Assembly (NCBI RefSeq): GCF_026191475.2
Contig: NZ_JAOSLC020000002.1
Span: 372,001 to 436,000, forward strand
From: Polaribacter ponticola
Lineage (GTDB): Bacteria; Bacteroidota; Bacteroidia; Flavobacteriales; Flavobacteriaceae
Length of the DNA stretch: 64,000 bases
Reading direction: 5' to 3'
Part shown: positions 55,343 to 62,527 of the stretch, piece after piece
How the letters are laid out: every line of letters starts with the position of its first letter
How positions within the stretch are numbered: position 1 is the stretch's first letter
Made by a program: the position numbers and the translations under genes
Notes under the pieces: generated by a model
What the model was told of the DNA's origin: nothing
The model's database searches: none
What the model saw: the letters and a program-made list of their open reading frames with translations, nothing else

Positions 55343-56625
55343 AACAAACACATCCTGGTTTTCATTCATCAAAATCAGTTGTATTTCACTTTATTCCGCA
55401 CTCCAATGCAAGTTTAGCGTTTTCTTATCTATAAGAGGTTGCATTTTACAGCTTGTTTCATTCGCATACTAATTGCACAACTCTAAAAAGCAACACGCTT
55501 TTATTATTTCATAAAACACAAAACTCCCAGAGCTAAGTTACATAATGCGCAGTTATATACACATTCATTCACTTTCTGGTCTATAACGCCATTATGTAAA
55601 ATAGCCGCTCTTCCAACGCACACATCAGCTATTAATAATGAAATTTAGTTATTTTAACAACATTTCGTCATTGTTGCATTGTTTTTATAAGTGCTTATTT
55701 GTTATTTTAAATTAACATTAGTAAAATCATTAAAAATTCAGTTTATATTAGAAATTATAAAGCACATATAAAATCAAAAAAAGCCAATAAGAGTAAAACT
55801 CTTTATTAGTGTAGAACATACGTTGTAACCGTTTTCACTAAAAGTAAATGCTATGTATAAAACAAATAAAAAGTTTTATTAGTAAATCAATCCTTTAAAA
55901 TTTAAAATAGTAAGCATTCACTTTTAATAAAACCTCAATAAAATTAGAAAGCACAAATAAAAAGTCTTTACACTTATTCTCGCTTCTGCTCACGCACTAG
56001 GTACTACGTCTTTAATTATTAAAAAAAGAAACCCACATCGTGGAGAGGTGGGTAAAAATTGCTATGAAAAAGAATGTGAGATTAAACTCACAATAGTAAA
56101 GATACTAAATTTTTAAAAATACTTTTAGTTAATTATTCCTTATCTCTTTCAACTGCACAAAACCATCGCTAAGTCCAAGTATTCCTTATCTCAAGTCTTT
56201 GTTTGTTTCATTTCGTTAAGTAATCACAAAAAAATTCCAGATAAAATCTATCATTTTAGATATAATAAAAAATAAAGGATAAAAAGAAAAACAAAAAAAA
56301 GACAGCAAAACAAATGGTTCCCTTAATGTTTTAGTGGTTTCAACATCTGTTTCATTCAAGAAAAATGTAATTGCATAAAATTTTGTCTTTTTAAAGCCTC
56401 CGCTTTTAGCCTATAAAGGTCAAGCCCTTCGGGTTTTAAAAAAATCTCCACCAACTGGCAACTTAATACTTTAAATTCAACATTCAGTAGTTGGTAGTAT
56501 TTTTTTCAAAAACCTTGATAGTCTACCCTCTCCATTTAGAAACAGCTTTCTTTTTGTTGTTTTCCTTTCCAAAATTTTATGGGCAAAAAAATAGCAAAAG
56601 AATCTGAACCTAAAAATGGATACTT
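55343..56625. other. 1.3-kb non-coding, hairpin-rich stretch
   Basis: No coding frame of interest is seen. The first 300 bp hold imperfect inverted repeats. The best is TTACATAATG (55538-55547) with GTTATA (55552-55557) pairing with TATAAC (55582-55587) and CATTATGTAA (55590-55599), a stem of 16 bp with extrahelical bases. A palindrome AATAAGAGT/ACTCTTTATT (about 55788-55806), related ACAAATAAAAAGT copies (about 55862 and 55953) and an ACCCAC/GTGGGT hairpin (about 56030-56054) follow. An origin of transfer or replication, or an integron-like attachment relic, are possible; none is shown. Confidence 0.45.
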
Positions 56626-57030
56626 ATGCAAATTTTTGAAATCAAAACCCACAAAATTGGAAGAACTTACTCAAACCCACATTTTTTTATTTTGAATAAA
56701 GGATTAAATTCTGGAAAGCCATTAGAAAAACCTTGTCCAAACTGTTTTGTAATTTCCACAAATTCTACAGCAAATAGAGAGTCTTTGTATTACCTGTGTT
56801 TATCTTTAAAAGTTGGTCAATTCTTTCGGTATTATTTAAAAGGCTCTGTCATTCCATTTATTGGTATTTCGGATGTGAAAAAAGTAATAAATACTGCACT
56901 GCAGAACTATGAAGAACAACAATGGCAATTGAAAGTTGAAAAACTCAAAAAAATAACTGTTTTCGAAGAAAACTTACAACAACAATTATCAACTATTTCA
57001 AAACTAAAAATAGCCTTACTAAGATCTTAA
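56626..57030 (+). CDS. DUF6943-like protein
   Basis: A 134-aa protein with P-C-P-N-C near residue 37-41, a block S-L-Y-Y-L-C-L-S-L-K-V-G-Q-F-F-R-Y-Y and a C-terminal coiled-coil-like stretch. This pattern is shared by small proteins encoded in Bacteroidota integrative elements and grouped as DUF6943 (name from memory). Function unknown. It is 12 bp upstream of the SLOG-like gene in the same direction. Confidence 0.65.
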   Translation: MQIFEIKTHKIGRTYSNPHFFILNKGLNSGKPLEKPCPNCFVISTNSTANRESLYYLCLSLKVGQFFRYYLKGSVIPFIGISDVKKVINTALQNYEEQQWQLKVEKLKKITVFEENLQQQLSTISKLKIALLRS

Positions 57031-57041
57031 CAAATTAAACT

Positions 57042-57413
57042 ATGAAAATAATTATAGCTGGGAGCAGAAACTTCACCAACTATCAAAAATTAAAACAAGA
57101 ATGTGATAAATTCCTCCAGGATTATAAAAATATAGAGATTGTATCTGGAGCTCATTACAAAGGTGCAGACAAATTAGGAGAGAAATACGCCTCCGAAAAA
57201 AAAATCAAAATCATACAATTTCCGGCTGATTGGATAAAATATGGAAAAGCTGCTGGACCAAAAAGAAATAAACAAATGGCAAAATACGCAGACGCATTAA
57301 TTGCTTTTTGGGATGGAGAAAGTAAAGGAACAAAAAATATGATTCAACTTGCAAAATACAACGAATTAGAAACCAGAATAATTCTCTTTAAAAACGAAAT
57401 TCGGACTATTTAG
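57042..57413 (+). CDS. SLOG-domain protein (DUF2493 / YspA-like)
   Basis: A 123-aa Rossmann-like protein. Residues 1-10 (K-I-I-I-A-G-S-R-N-F) hold the nucleotide-binding loop, followed by I-V-S-G-A-H-Y-K-G-A-D and later A-F-W-D-G-E-S-K-G-T-K-N-M. These are the hallmarks of the DUF2493/YspA cpYpsA-related SLOG family. SLOG domains are thought to bind nucleotides or their derivatives and occur in phage and conflict systems. The partner is unknown. It is at the end of the rightward island genes, convergent with the lysin-like cassette. Confidence 0.85.
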   Translation: MKIIIAGSRNFTNYQKLKQECDKFLQDYKNIEIVSGAHYKGADKLGEKYASEKKIKIIQFPADWIKYGKAAGPKRNKQMAKYADALIAFWDGESKGTKNMIQLAKYNELETRIILFKNEIRTI

Positions 57414-57446
57414 TCAGTGAAAACAAAAGAATACCCAGTATAAAAA

Positions 57447-57635
57447 CTAGGTATTCTTTTTTCGCTTTTTGAAAAACAACCACTTTAATAATGTAGAAAC
57501 AGAAAAACTAACAATTGCTCCAATAACAGCCATAATAACAGTAAAAAGTATATCATCTAAACTAATAGTAAAAACTGTAGAAAGTAGTGTTCCCCCAACA
57601 ACACCTGACTTTATTTGAATATCGTTCTGAAACAT
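57447..57635 (-). CDS. Small membrane protein, holin-like
   Basis: A 62-aa protein with a hydrophobic stretch from about residue 12 to 53, enough for one or two helices, and a basic tail K-K-R-K-K-N. It is last of a four-gene minus-strand cassette, 3 bp after the 72-aa membrane protein. Size, topology and the nearby DUF5675 gene resemble phage lysis cassettes, but no family match is recognised. Confidence 0.55.
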   Translation of the reverse strand: MFQNDIQIKSGVVGGTLLSTVFTISLDDILFTVIMAVIGAIVSFSVSTLLKWLFFKKRKKNT

Positions 57636-57638
57636 ATT

Positions 57639-57857
57639 TTATTCATCCTTTTTTTCATCAGAAACAACAGCTTGACTAACTGCTGTAGCTACAGTTCCTG
57701 CAACAGTCATATATGTTGCCACTGTAATTAAGGTTGCAGGGATACTTACAGGAGCTGCAATAATTGCACCTCCTGCAGTAGCCAATGCAATACCTATATT
57801 TCTTAAAACTCTAAAAAATTTAGGAGTAGGTTTTTTATAACGTTCTATAATTTTCAT
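57639..57857 (-). CDS. Small Ala/Thr-rich membrane protein
   Basis: A 72-aa protein. After a basic N-terminus, a long hydrophobic region (about 18-63) rich in Ala, Gly, Thr and Val could form two membrane helices, and the tail is acidic/basic (D-E-K-K-D-E). Its start overlaps the end of the DUF5675 gene by 23 bp, so the two are coupled. Function unknown; a holin-like role is a guess from size and context. Confidence 0.55.
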   Translation of the reverse strand: MKIIERYKKPTPKFFRVLRNIGIALATAGGAIIAAPVSIPATLITVATYMTVAGTVATAVSQAVVSDEKKDE

Positions 57858-58257
57858 AATTCTGTGATTTAATAGTTAATAAAATTTTTTCTTTTCGATC
57901 TTTAGCTTGATATACTAAAGACAATAATTTCTGCATTGCATCTTTGGAGTACAAGCCTTTTCCAATGCCACTTAAATAGGTTACAGGAGCAATACAGCCT
58001 TGTAAATCTCTTTTAGCATCATTAGCAGGATGAAATAATATAAAGCTTCTACCTTTCACGTTTTTCAAAATTAAATGATGCTGAAATCGTTTTGAAAATC
58101 TTGGTATAATTTCATAGACTCCTTCAGGAATACAAGAAATATTTCTTTTGTTATTACACCAGGGTAACTCTATTGCGTGACAGATAAATGTATCAGCAGA
58201 AAAGAGAGCACCATTAGTGCCCTCTTTAAAATAAGCTCTTTGTAGCACTAATTCCAT
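57835..58257 (-). CDS. DUF5675 family protein, lysin-like
   Basis: A 140-aa protein matching the DUF5675 pattern: I-P-E-G-V-Y-E-I, R-F-Q-H-H-L, F-I-L-F-H-P-A-N and D-L-Q-G-C-I-A-P. The His and the G-C-I motif recall L,D-transpeptidase active sites, although the family is not characterised to my knowledge. Such genes are frequent in Bacteroidota prophages and elements. It lies 2 bp after the 251-aa gene and overlaps the next small membrane protein. Action on peptidoglycan is inferred. Confidence 0.75.
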   Translation of the reverse strand: MELVLQRAYFKEGTNGALFSADTFICHAIELPWCNNKRNISCIPEGVYEIIPRFSKRFQHHLILKNVKGRSFILFHPANDAKRDLQGCIAPVTYLSGIGKGLYSKDAMQKLLSLVYQAKDRKEKILLTIKSQNYENYRTL

Positions 58258-58259
58258 AA

Positions 58260-59015
58260 TTATGGAGTATCAATAGTAACTACAGATAAAGCATTGTAAG
58301 CACCGTTTTTAAGCGCATACATTTGTCCATTTACCTCTTGATAAAACTCTACACCCAATACTTGAACTACTGGTAATGTAGAATTTGCAGTAATCGTAAC
58401 AGATAAAGCAATAGCAGCAGTATTTGCAGCAGAATAAGGTAAAATTGCAGTTTCGTCATTCTCAAAAGTTGAGGTTTCATTTACAAAATCTAATTCAGAT
58501 GCACCCATAACAATTTTAAAATGTGTTGTTCCTGCAGGCGCAGCAATTCTAATAGTTGGTGAAAAAGCGGCTAAATCTAAAGTTGCATCACCAGTAACTC
58601 TATCAAAAGTTTTGGTATAAGCAGCAAATAATGTAGCTCCCAATTTACCATTCAAGTTAAATTCAAAGCCTTCCAATAGGCTTAAATTTCCATCCTGTAA
58701 AGTTCTTGAACCTCTTTCATTAGTAGTATCTGTTTTTGTGATTGCTACTAAAGATTTCGTCAAACGAGAGACAACTCTTTTGTCTTTTGCGTTTTGTAAA
58801 AGCACACGAATTGCATTTCGTAATACTTTTCCACCTTTCCCAGCTCTTCCAAATTCAGAACCATTTTCACGAGTTCTTTGAAAGGCAGGGTCATTTTGAA
58901 TTCTGTTTTTATCAACACCTCCTTTTTCACGAGCAAGGTGTCCATCAGAAGTTTTGTAAAAAGAAATACCTCCAATAGTTCCTTTTAATTTAATAATTCC
59001 AGTTTGTTTTGCCAT
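58260..59015 (-). CDS. Unknown 251-aa protein, first gene of the cassette
   Basis: Not recognised by function. It starts K-Q-T-G-I-I-K-L-K-G-T-I-G-G-I-S-F-Y-K-T with a strongly basic, Gly-rich N-terminal third (G-R-A-G-K-G-G-K-V-L-R-N). The C-terminal 130 residues are Thr/Ala/Val-rich and probably beta-sandwich (V-T-I-T-A-N-S-T-L-P-V-V). No signal peptide or membrane segment is seen. A basic N-terminus plus beta-rich C-terminus could suit a structural or nucleic-acid-associated protein. It heads the minus-strand cassette with DUF5675 and two membrane proteins. Confidence 0.7.
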   Translation of the reverse strand: MAKQTGIIKLKGTIGGISFYKTSDGHLAREKGGVDKNRIQNDPAFQRTRENGSEFGRAGKGGKVLRNAIRVLLQNAKDKRVVSRLTKSLVAITKTDTTNERGSRTLQDGNLSLLEGFEFNLNGKLGATLFAAYTKTFDRVTGDATLDLAAFSPTIRIAAPAGTTHFKIVMGASELDFVNETSTFENDETAILPYSAANTAAIALSVTITANSTLPVVQVLGVEFYQEVNGQMYALKNGAYNALSVVTIDTP

Positions 59016-59171
59016 AATTTTACATTTTTTATGATTAATCTTTCAAATCACGTAACTTTATGACTTACATAAGAAAAAGACAAACCGCTTAAAACCATTC
59101 TTACCGATTAAACCTAAATACTCCAAAAATGATACTACTGGTTTTAAGTATGGTTAAAGCATAGATAAAGT
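59016..59171. promoter_or_regulatory. Divergent promoter region with inverted repeat
   Basis: Between the minus-strand cassette and the plus-strand small HTH gene. CTTAAAACCA (59088-59097) and TGGTTTTAAG (59139-59148) form a perfect 10-bp inverted repeat 41 bp apart, a possible site for a regulator acting on both promoters. No clear TAnnTTTG box is seen. Confidence 0.35.
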
Positions 59172-59372
59172 ATGATGATTACAAAAAGAGCTTGTATATA
59201 CCCAAAAGATATTCAGCGCATCACAGGACGTAGTGAACGTTATTGTCGTAAGCTTATTAACAAGATAAAAGAGTATTTAGATAAAGAACCTCATCAATTT
59301 TTAACGGTAAAAGATTTTGCTAATTATAGTGGTATTGAGGAAGAAACTATTAATAAATATTTAATAGATTAA
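59172..59372 (+). CDS. Small HTH-like protein at the right island end
   Basis: A 66-aa protein (a second ATG follows at 59175) with a helical, basic composition: Y-P-K-D-I-Q-R-I-T-G-R-S-E-R-Y-C-R-K-L then F-L-T-V-K-D-F-A-N-Y-S-G. Similar small proteins are common in Bacteroidota, and the helix-turn-helix-like pattern suggests DNA binding. Its place just inside attR makes an accessory recombination or regulatory role plausible. No experimentally known homologue is recalled. Confidence 0.65.
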   Translation: MMITKRACIYPKDIQRITGRSERYCRKLINKIKEYLDKEPHQFLTVKDFANYSGIEEETINKYLID

Positions 59373-59476
59373 TCATAATATTTGACGCTATTTATCTGGT
59401 TTTAATAAAGTTAAAATCGTAAATTTGTTTTAGACGTTCAAACAAAACATACTATTTCAATTTAACTATTAGGTCT

Positions 59477-59491
59477 ACAATTCGGTTCACA
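59477..59491. repeat. Right-end copy of ACAATTCGGTTCACA
   Basis: An exact 15-bp repeat of 14785-14799, about 60 bp inside attR, containing GGTTCAC at 59484-59490. A candidate integrase arm-type site. Confidence 0.5.
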
Positions 59492-59549
59492 CTGTTTTAG
59501 CACTTTTCCTAAAGTATTGATTTTACTGCATAGTGGCGGTTTAGTTATC

Positions 59550-59565
59550 ATCCTGCCACCCCGAC
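59550..59565 (+). repeat. Right attachment site (attR core)
   Basis: An exact copy of the 16-bp tRNA-Pro 3' end at 14661-14676, defining the island's right border. It is followed at once by the terminator that originally belonged to the tRNA gene. Confidence 0.93.
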
Positions 59566-59598
59566 AAAAACTTCAGATTTATTTCTGAAGTTTTTTTT
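59566..59598 (+). terminator. Displaced tRNA-Pro terminator
   Basis: The stem AAAACTTCAG (59567-59576) / CTGAAGTTTT (59585-59594) with an 8-nt loop and T run lies directly after attR. In the empty site it would terminate tRNA-Pro. Confidence 0.88.
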
Positions 59599-59761
59599 GC
59601 GCAAAATTAAAATTGCTTAATAATATCTATTTAAAAATAAATTAGCATAAATAAGAACAAAATGCTCATTATTAACTTAATCTCTTTTGGATAATTATCA
59701 ATTCATGCGTTATTTTTGTTTAACTTATTTTAAATATAATTAAACGTAAATATAATTTTAG

Positions 59762-59831
59762 TATATTTGTAACTGATAATGAATTTGATACATGAAATTA
59801 AATCATAAAAGAAGATGATTATTCTTTTATG
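59762..59831 (+). promoter_or_regulatory. Promoter and leader hairpin of the right-flank cluster
   Basis: TATATTTG (59762-59769) is a good -7 box. The leader before the ATG at 59857 holds a perfect 10-bp hairpin CATAAAAGAA / TTCTTTTATG (59804-59813/59822-59831) and a possible 8-codon leader frame from the ATG at 59792. It could regulate the stress cluster. The rest of 59599-59856 shows nothing else. Confidence 0.45.
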
Positions 59832-59856
59832 AAACTATCAATTAAATCTATAATAA

Positions 59857-60129
59857 ATGCAATTTAATGGTATAGAAGTTGACAGAATAATAGAGATGGC
59901 CTGGGAAGATAGAACCACATTTGAAGCTATAAAATTTCAATTTGGTTTAAAAGAACAAGAAGTAATAAACCTTATGCGGAAAGAAATAAAGCTTAAAAGC
60001 TTTAGAATGTGGAGAAAAAGAGTACAAGGTAGAAAAACGAAACATGAAAAACTTAGATCTTTTGAAAAAGGTAGGTTTAAATGTACCAGACAAAAATTAA
60101 TAACAAGCAACTCTATTTCGAAAAGATAA
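59857..60129 (+). CDS. TIGR03643 family protein (DUF2805)
   Basis: A 90-aa basic protein. The core I-I-E-M-A-W-E-D-R-T-T-F-E-A-I-K-F-Q-F-G-L-K-E-Q-E-V is a helical HTH-like domain of the TIGR03643/DUF2805 family, followed by R-M-W-R-K-R-V-Q-G-R. Members are small, conserved in marine bacteria, and often next to photolyase or cryptochrome genes, as here. The precise role is unknown; DNA binding is suggested by the basic HTH-like sequence. It is the first gene after the island. Confidence 0.85.
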   Translation: MQFNGIEVDRIIEMAWEDRTTFEAIKFQFGLKEQEVINLMRKEIKLKSFRMWRKRVQGRKTKHEKLRSFEKGRFKCTRQKLITSNSISKR

Positions 60130-60201
60130 AAATAATTGATTTACGACACAAAATAGAGTATTTATAAAAAAGTAAATCAAAAAAAACAATAAAACAAAAA
60201 T

Positions 60202-60429
60202 ATGGAATTAATAAAAAAAGCATTAGAATTCGAAACAAGAAAAATGCGATTTCCAACAACTAGCGACCGTGTATTAGCGGCTAGAGAAGCAAAATCTTTG
60301 ATTTTAAGCTTAAATGAAATTTACAAAGAGAATAAAGACTCTGAAATTATGGATTTAATGAAACGCTTAACAACTATAAAACAGAGAATTGAAAGACGTT
60401 TAAAAGGAAAACCACTTACTGCATCTTAA
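60202..60429 (+). CDS. Small conserved protein, tandem paralogue 1
   Basis: A 75-aa helical protein (F-E-T-R-K-M-R-F-P-T-T-S-D-R-V-L-A-A-R-E, ending I-E-R-R-L-K-G). It is about 60% identical by eye to the next gene and lies in the same direction in the stress cluster. Family not recognised. Predicted soluble, basic at the C-terminus. Duplication suggests dosage or divergence of function. Confidence 0.75.
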   Translation: MELIKKALEFETRKMRFPTTSDRVLAAREAKSLILSLNEIYKENKDSEIMDLMKRLTTIKQRIERRLKGKPLTAS

Positions 60430-60439
60430 TAAACTCATA

Positions 60440-60498
60440 TTTTACTTGCTTTTCTAACTTTTATAATTATATTCACAAATTAGAAAAAATAAGTAAAA
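60440..60498 (+). other. Hairpin between the tandem paralogues
   Basis: TTTTACTTGCTTTTCTAA (60440-60457) pairs with TTAGAAAAAATAAGTAAAA (60480-60498) except for a small internal loop. It occupies most of the gap between the paralogues and ends just before the second ATG at 60506, where it may separate their expression. Confidence 0.45.
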
Positions 60499-60505
60499 GT
60501 AAAGC

Positions 60506-60721
60506 ATGGATTTAACAGAGAGAGCAGTAGAATTTGAGACAAGAAAATTCTCGTTTAAGACTACAAGTGATAGAATTTTAGCATCTAGAGAGGTAAAAGC
60601 ACTTATTCTAGAATTAAATGAAGTATATAAAATAGATAAAGATCCAGCATTAATGGATTTAATGAAACGTTTAACTGTTGTAAAACAAAAAATTGAAAAG
60701 CGTTTGAAAGGAAGAAAATAG
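60506..60721 (+). CDS. Small conserved protein, tandem paralogue 2
   Basis: A 71-aa paralogue of 60202-60429, sharing F-E-T-R-K, T-T-S-D-R, L-M-D-L-M-K-R-L-T and the basic end K-R-L-K-G-R-K. Its TAG stop is directly followed by the GTG start of the SDR gene, so it is co-translated with it. Function unknown. Confidence 0.75.
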   Translation: MDLTERAVEFETRKFSFKTTSDRILASREVKALILELNEVYKIDKDPALMDLMKRLTVVKQKIEKRLKGRK

Positions 60722-61405
60722 GTGAGAAAAATTTTAGTAATTGGGGGAAGTAAAGGAATTGGACAAGCAATTGTAAATACTTTAATTGATAATCATATAA
60801 TTATTAATATCAGCAGATCGTTACCACTGCAACCTCATACTAATTTAACTCATTATTCTTGCGATATTCTTTTTGATGACTTACCAGAAATTAACACAAT
60901 AGACACATTAATCTATTGCCCTGGGAGCATTAACTTAAAACCTATTTCTAGGCTAAAATTAGAAGACTTTAGAACTGATTTTGAAATAAATGTTGTTTCT
61001 GCTGTTAAAGCAATTCAGCATTTTTTGCCTGCCTTAAAAAAAGGAATAAATCCATCTATTTTATTATTTAGTACAGTAGCAGCAAAACTAGGTATGCCTT
61101 TTCATGCTAGTATTGCTGCAGCCAAATCTGCCGTAGAAGGTTTAACAAAATCTCTTGGTGCAGAATTATCACCTTTAATTAGAGTAAATGCCATTGCGCC
61201 CACAGTTACAGAAACAGACTTAGCTGCAAAGTTGTTAAGAAACGAAAGAATGATAGACAATATTAAAGAACGTCATCCTCTTAAAAAATTCTTACAACCT
61301 AAAGAAGTTGCAGACATGGCTACATTTTTAATTTCTGATAAAGCAAAATCCATTTCTGGTCAAATATTTGAACTCGATTGCGGAATAGTAAGCTTTAAAT
61401 TATAA
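60722..61405 (+). CDS. SDR-family oxidoreductase lacking the usual Tyr
   Basis: A 227-aa Rossmann protein starting with GTG. The cofactor loop G-G-S-K-G-I-G-Q-A is intact and D-T-L-I-Y-C-P-G-S fits the N-A-G position. At the catalytic Y-x-x-x-K the sequence is H-A-S-I-A-A-A-K, with Ile where Tyr should be, while Lys and the Ser (L-F-S-T-V) remain. It is probably a nucleotide-binding or altered dehydrogenase. It belongs to the peroxidase-TspO-photolyase cluster and directly follows the small paralogues. Substrate unknown. Confidence 0.85.
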   Translation: MRKILVIGGSKGIGQAIVNTLIDNHIIINISRSLPLQPHTNLTHYSCDILFDDLPEINTIDTLIYCPGSINLKPISRLKLEDFRTDFEINVVSAVKAIQHFLPALKKGINPSILLFSTVAAKLGMPFHASIAAAKSAVEGLTKSLGAELSPLIRVNAIAPTVTETDLAAKLLRNERMIDNIKERHPLKKFLQPKEVADMATFLISDKAKSISGQIFELDCGIVSFKL

Positions 61406-61420
61406 TACAAATTCTTTAAT

Positions 61421-61894
61421 ATGACCAATTTTTACGATATAAAGATTGATAGTTTACAAGGTAAACCTATCAACTTTTCAACCTATAAAAACAAGTATAT
61501 ATTATTTGTAAACGTAGCCTCAAAATGCGGCTTTACACCTCAATACAAAGACCTACAAATATTAAGTGATACTTACAAAGAAAACTTAGTAGTTATTGGT
61601 ATTCCTTGTAATCAATTTGGAAAACAGGAACCAGGTAATTCTGATGAAATTGAAGAGTTTTGCCAAGTAAATTATGGTGTATCTTTTTTAATCACAGAAA
61701 AAATTGATGTAAAAGGAGACAACCAACACCCATTATATACTTGGTTAACATCTAAAAAATTGAATGGCAAAAAAAGCTCTTCTGTAAAATGGAATTTTCA
61801 AAAATATATTATTGACAAAGAGGGAAAACTAATTGATTATTATTTCTCGATTACAAAACCGTTAAGCTCAAAAATTACAAAACACTTAAAATAA
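61421..61894 (+). CDS. Glutathione-peroxidase family thiol peroxidase
   Basis: A 157-aa peroxidase. Catalytic Cys lies in N-V-A-S-K-C-G-F-T (Cys instead of selenocysteine). The catalytic Gln and Trp motifs are also present (C-N-Q-F-G-K-Q-E-P-G-N and V-K-W-N-F-Q-K). Bacterial members usually take electrons from thioredoxin. It detoxifies hydroperoxides, which suits a light-stress cluster. The Lacal_2735 gene follows 1 bp later. Confidence 0.93.
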   Translation: MTNFYDIKIDSLQGKPINFSTYKNKYILFVNVASKCGFTPQYKDLQILSDTYKENLVVIGIPCNQFGKQEPGNSDEIEEFCQVNYGVSFLITEKIDVKGDNQHPLYTWLTSKKLNGKKSSSVKWNFQKYIIDKEGKLIDYYFSITKPLSSKITKHLK

Positions 61895-61895
61895 A

Positions 61896-62078
61896 ATGTT
61901 TAACTTATTTAAAAGAAAGTCTGAAGTTGAAAAACTACAAGAAGCTTATAAAAAAATAATGGAAGATGCTTTCAAACTTCAATCTATAAACAGAAGTGAA
62001 AGCGACAAAAAGTATTTAGAAGCTGAAAACATTCTTAAAAAGATAGAAAAACTCAAAATAAAAAATGAAACAATTTAA
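61896..62078 (+). CDS. Lacal_2735 family small protein
   Basis: A 60-aa protein beginning M-F-N-L-F-K-R-K, with a helical Lys/Glu-rich body (L-Q-E-A-Y-K-K-I-M-E-D-A). This matches the flavobacterial Lacal_2735 family, of unknown function. The start is 1 bp after the peroxidase stop and its end overlaps the TspO gene by 14 bp, so it is tightly coupled in the operon. Confidence 0.8.
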   Translation: MFNLFKRKSEVEKLQEAYKKIMEDAFKLQSINRSESDKKYLEAENILKKIEKLKIKNETI

Positions 62079-62526
62079 GTTAACAATTTTATTTTTAGTC
62101 ATTAATTTTGGAGGATTAGCAATTGGAAGTTGGTTAATGAATAATGGCCCTTTAACAACCTGGTATCAAGATTTAAATAAAGCACCTTGGTCTCCTCCGG
62201 GTTGGGCTTTTGGTGTTGCTTGGACAACAATAATGATTTGCTTCTCTTTATACTTAGCAAAGATATTTACAAAAAGTAACTCTCTTAAGTTGCAACTATT
62301 TTTTTTACTTCAATTTATATTAAATGTAAGTTGGAACTATATTTTCTTTAATCAACATTTAATATTATTTGGGTTTATTATCCTAATAATACTAACCTCA
62401 CTCCTATTTTATTATTTCTTTAAATTAAGCTCTAAAGTTTCGAATTCTAAGCTATTATTACTGCCGTATATAATTTGGCTTTGTATTGCAACCTCTTTAA
62501 ACCTTTATATTTTAATCCATAATTAA
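62065..62526 (+). CDS. TspO/MBR family tryptophan-rich sensory protein
   Basis: A 153-aa inner-membrane protein with five hydrophobic helices. The signatures W-Y-Q-D-L-N-K-A-P-W-S-P-P-G-W-A-F-G and Q-F-I-L-N-V-S-W-N-Y-I-F-F are typical of TspO. Members bind tetrapyrroles and influence photo-oxidative stress responses. It is placed just before the SRPBCC and photolyase genes. The gene overlaps Lacal_2735 upstream and is followed 1 bp later by SRPBCC. Confidence 0.95.
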   Translation: MKQFKLTILFLVINFGGLAIGSWLMNNGPLTTWYQDLNKAPWSPPGWAFGVAWTTIMICFSLYLAKIFTKSNSLKLQLFFLLQFILNVSWNYIFFNQHLILFGFIILIILTSLLFYYFFKLSSKVSNSKLLLLPYIIWLCIATSLNLYILIHN

Positions 62527-62527
62527 A

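Larger units (their letters stand above)
14661..59565 (+). mobile_element. Integrative genomic island in tRNA-Pro, about 44.9 kb, metal resistance and defence cargo
   Basis: Bounded by exact 16-bp repeats and starting with a tyrosine integrase. It carries RteC, a Xis-like HTH protein and DnaD/DnaC-like replication proteins, which are hallmarks of Bacteroidota integrative elements. Cargo includes a KAP NTPase, zinc-type and copper-type resistance blocks, a restriction-like five-gene operon and a lysin-like cassette. No relaxase, TraG-type coupling protein or mating-pore genes are seen, so self-transfer is unlikely; mobilisation by another element, or a decayed ICE, are the options. A 15-bp repeat (ACAATTCGGTTCACA) occurs near both ends. 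Confidence 0.9.

Noticed and set aside
55538..55599. Integron attC site
   Set aside because: The arms carry GTTATA on the left and TATAAC on the right, the reverse of the RYYYAAC...GTTRRRY order, and no integron integrase is present.
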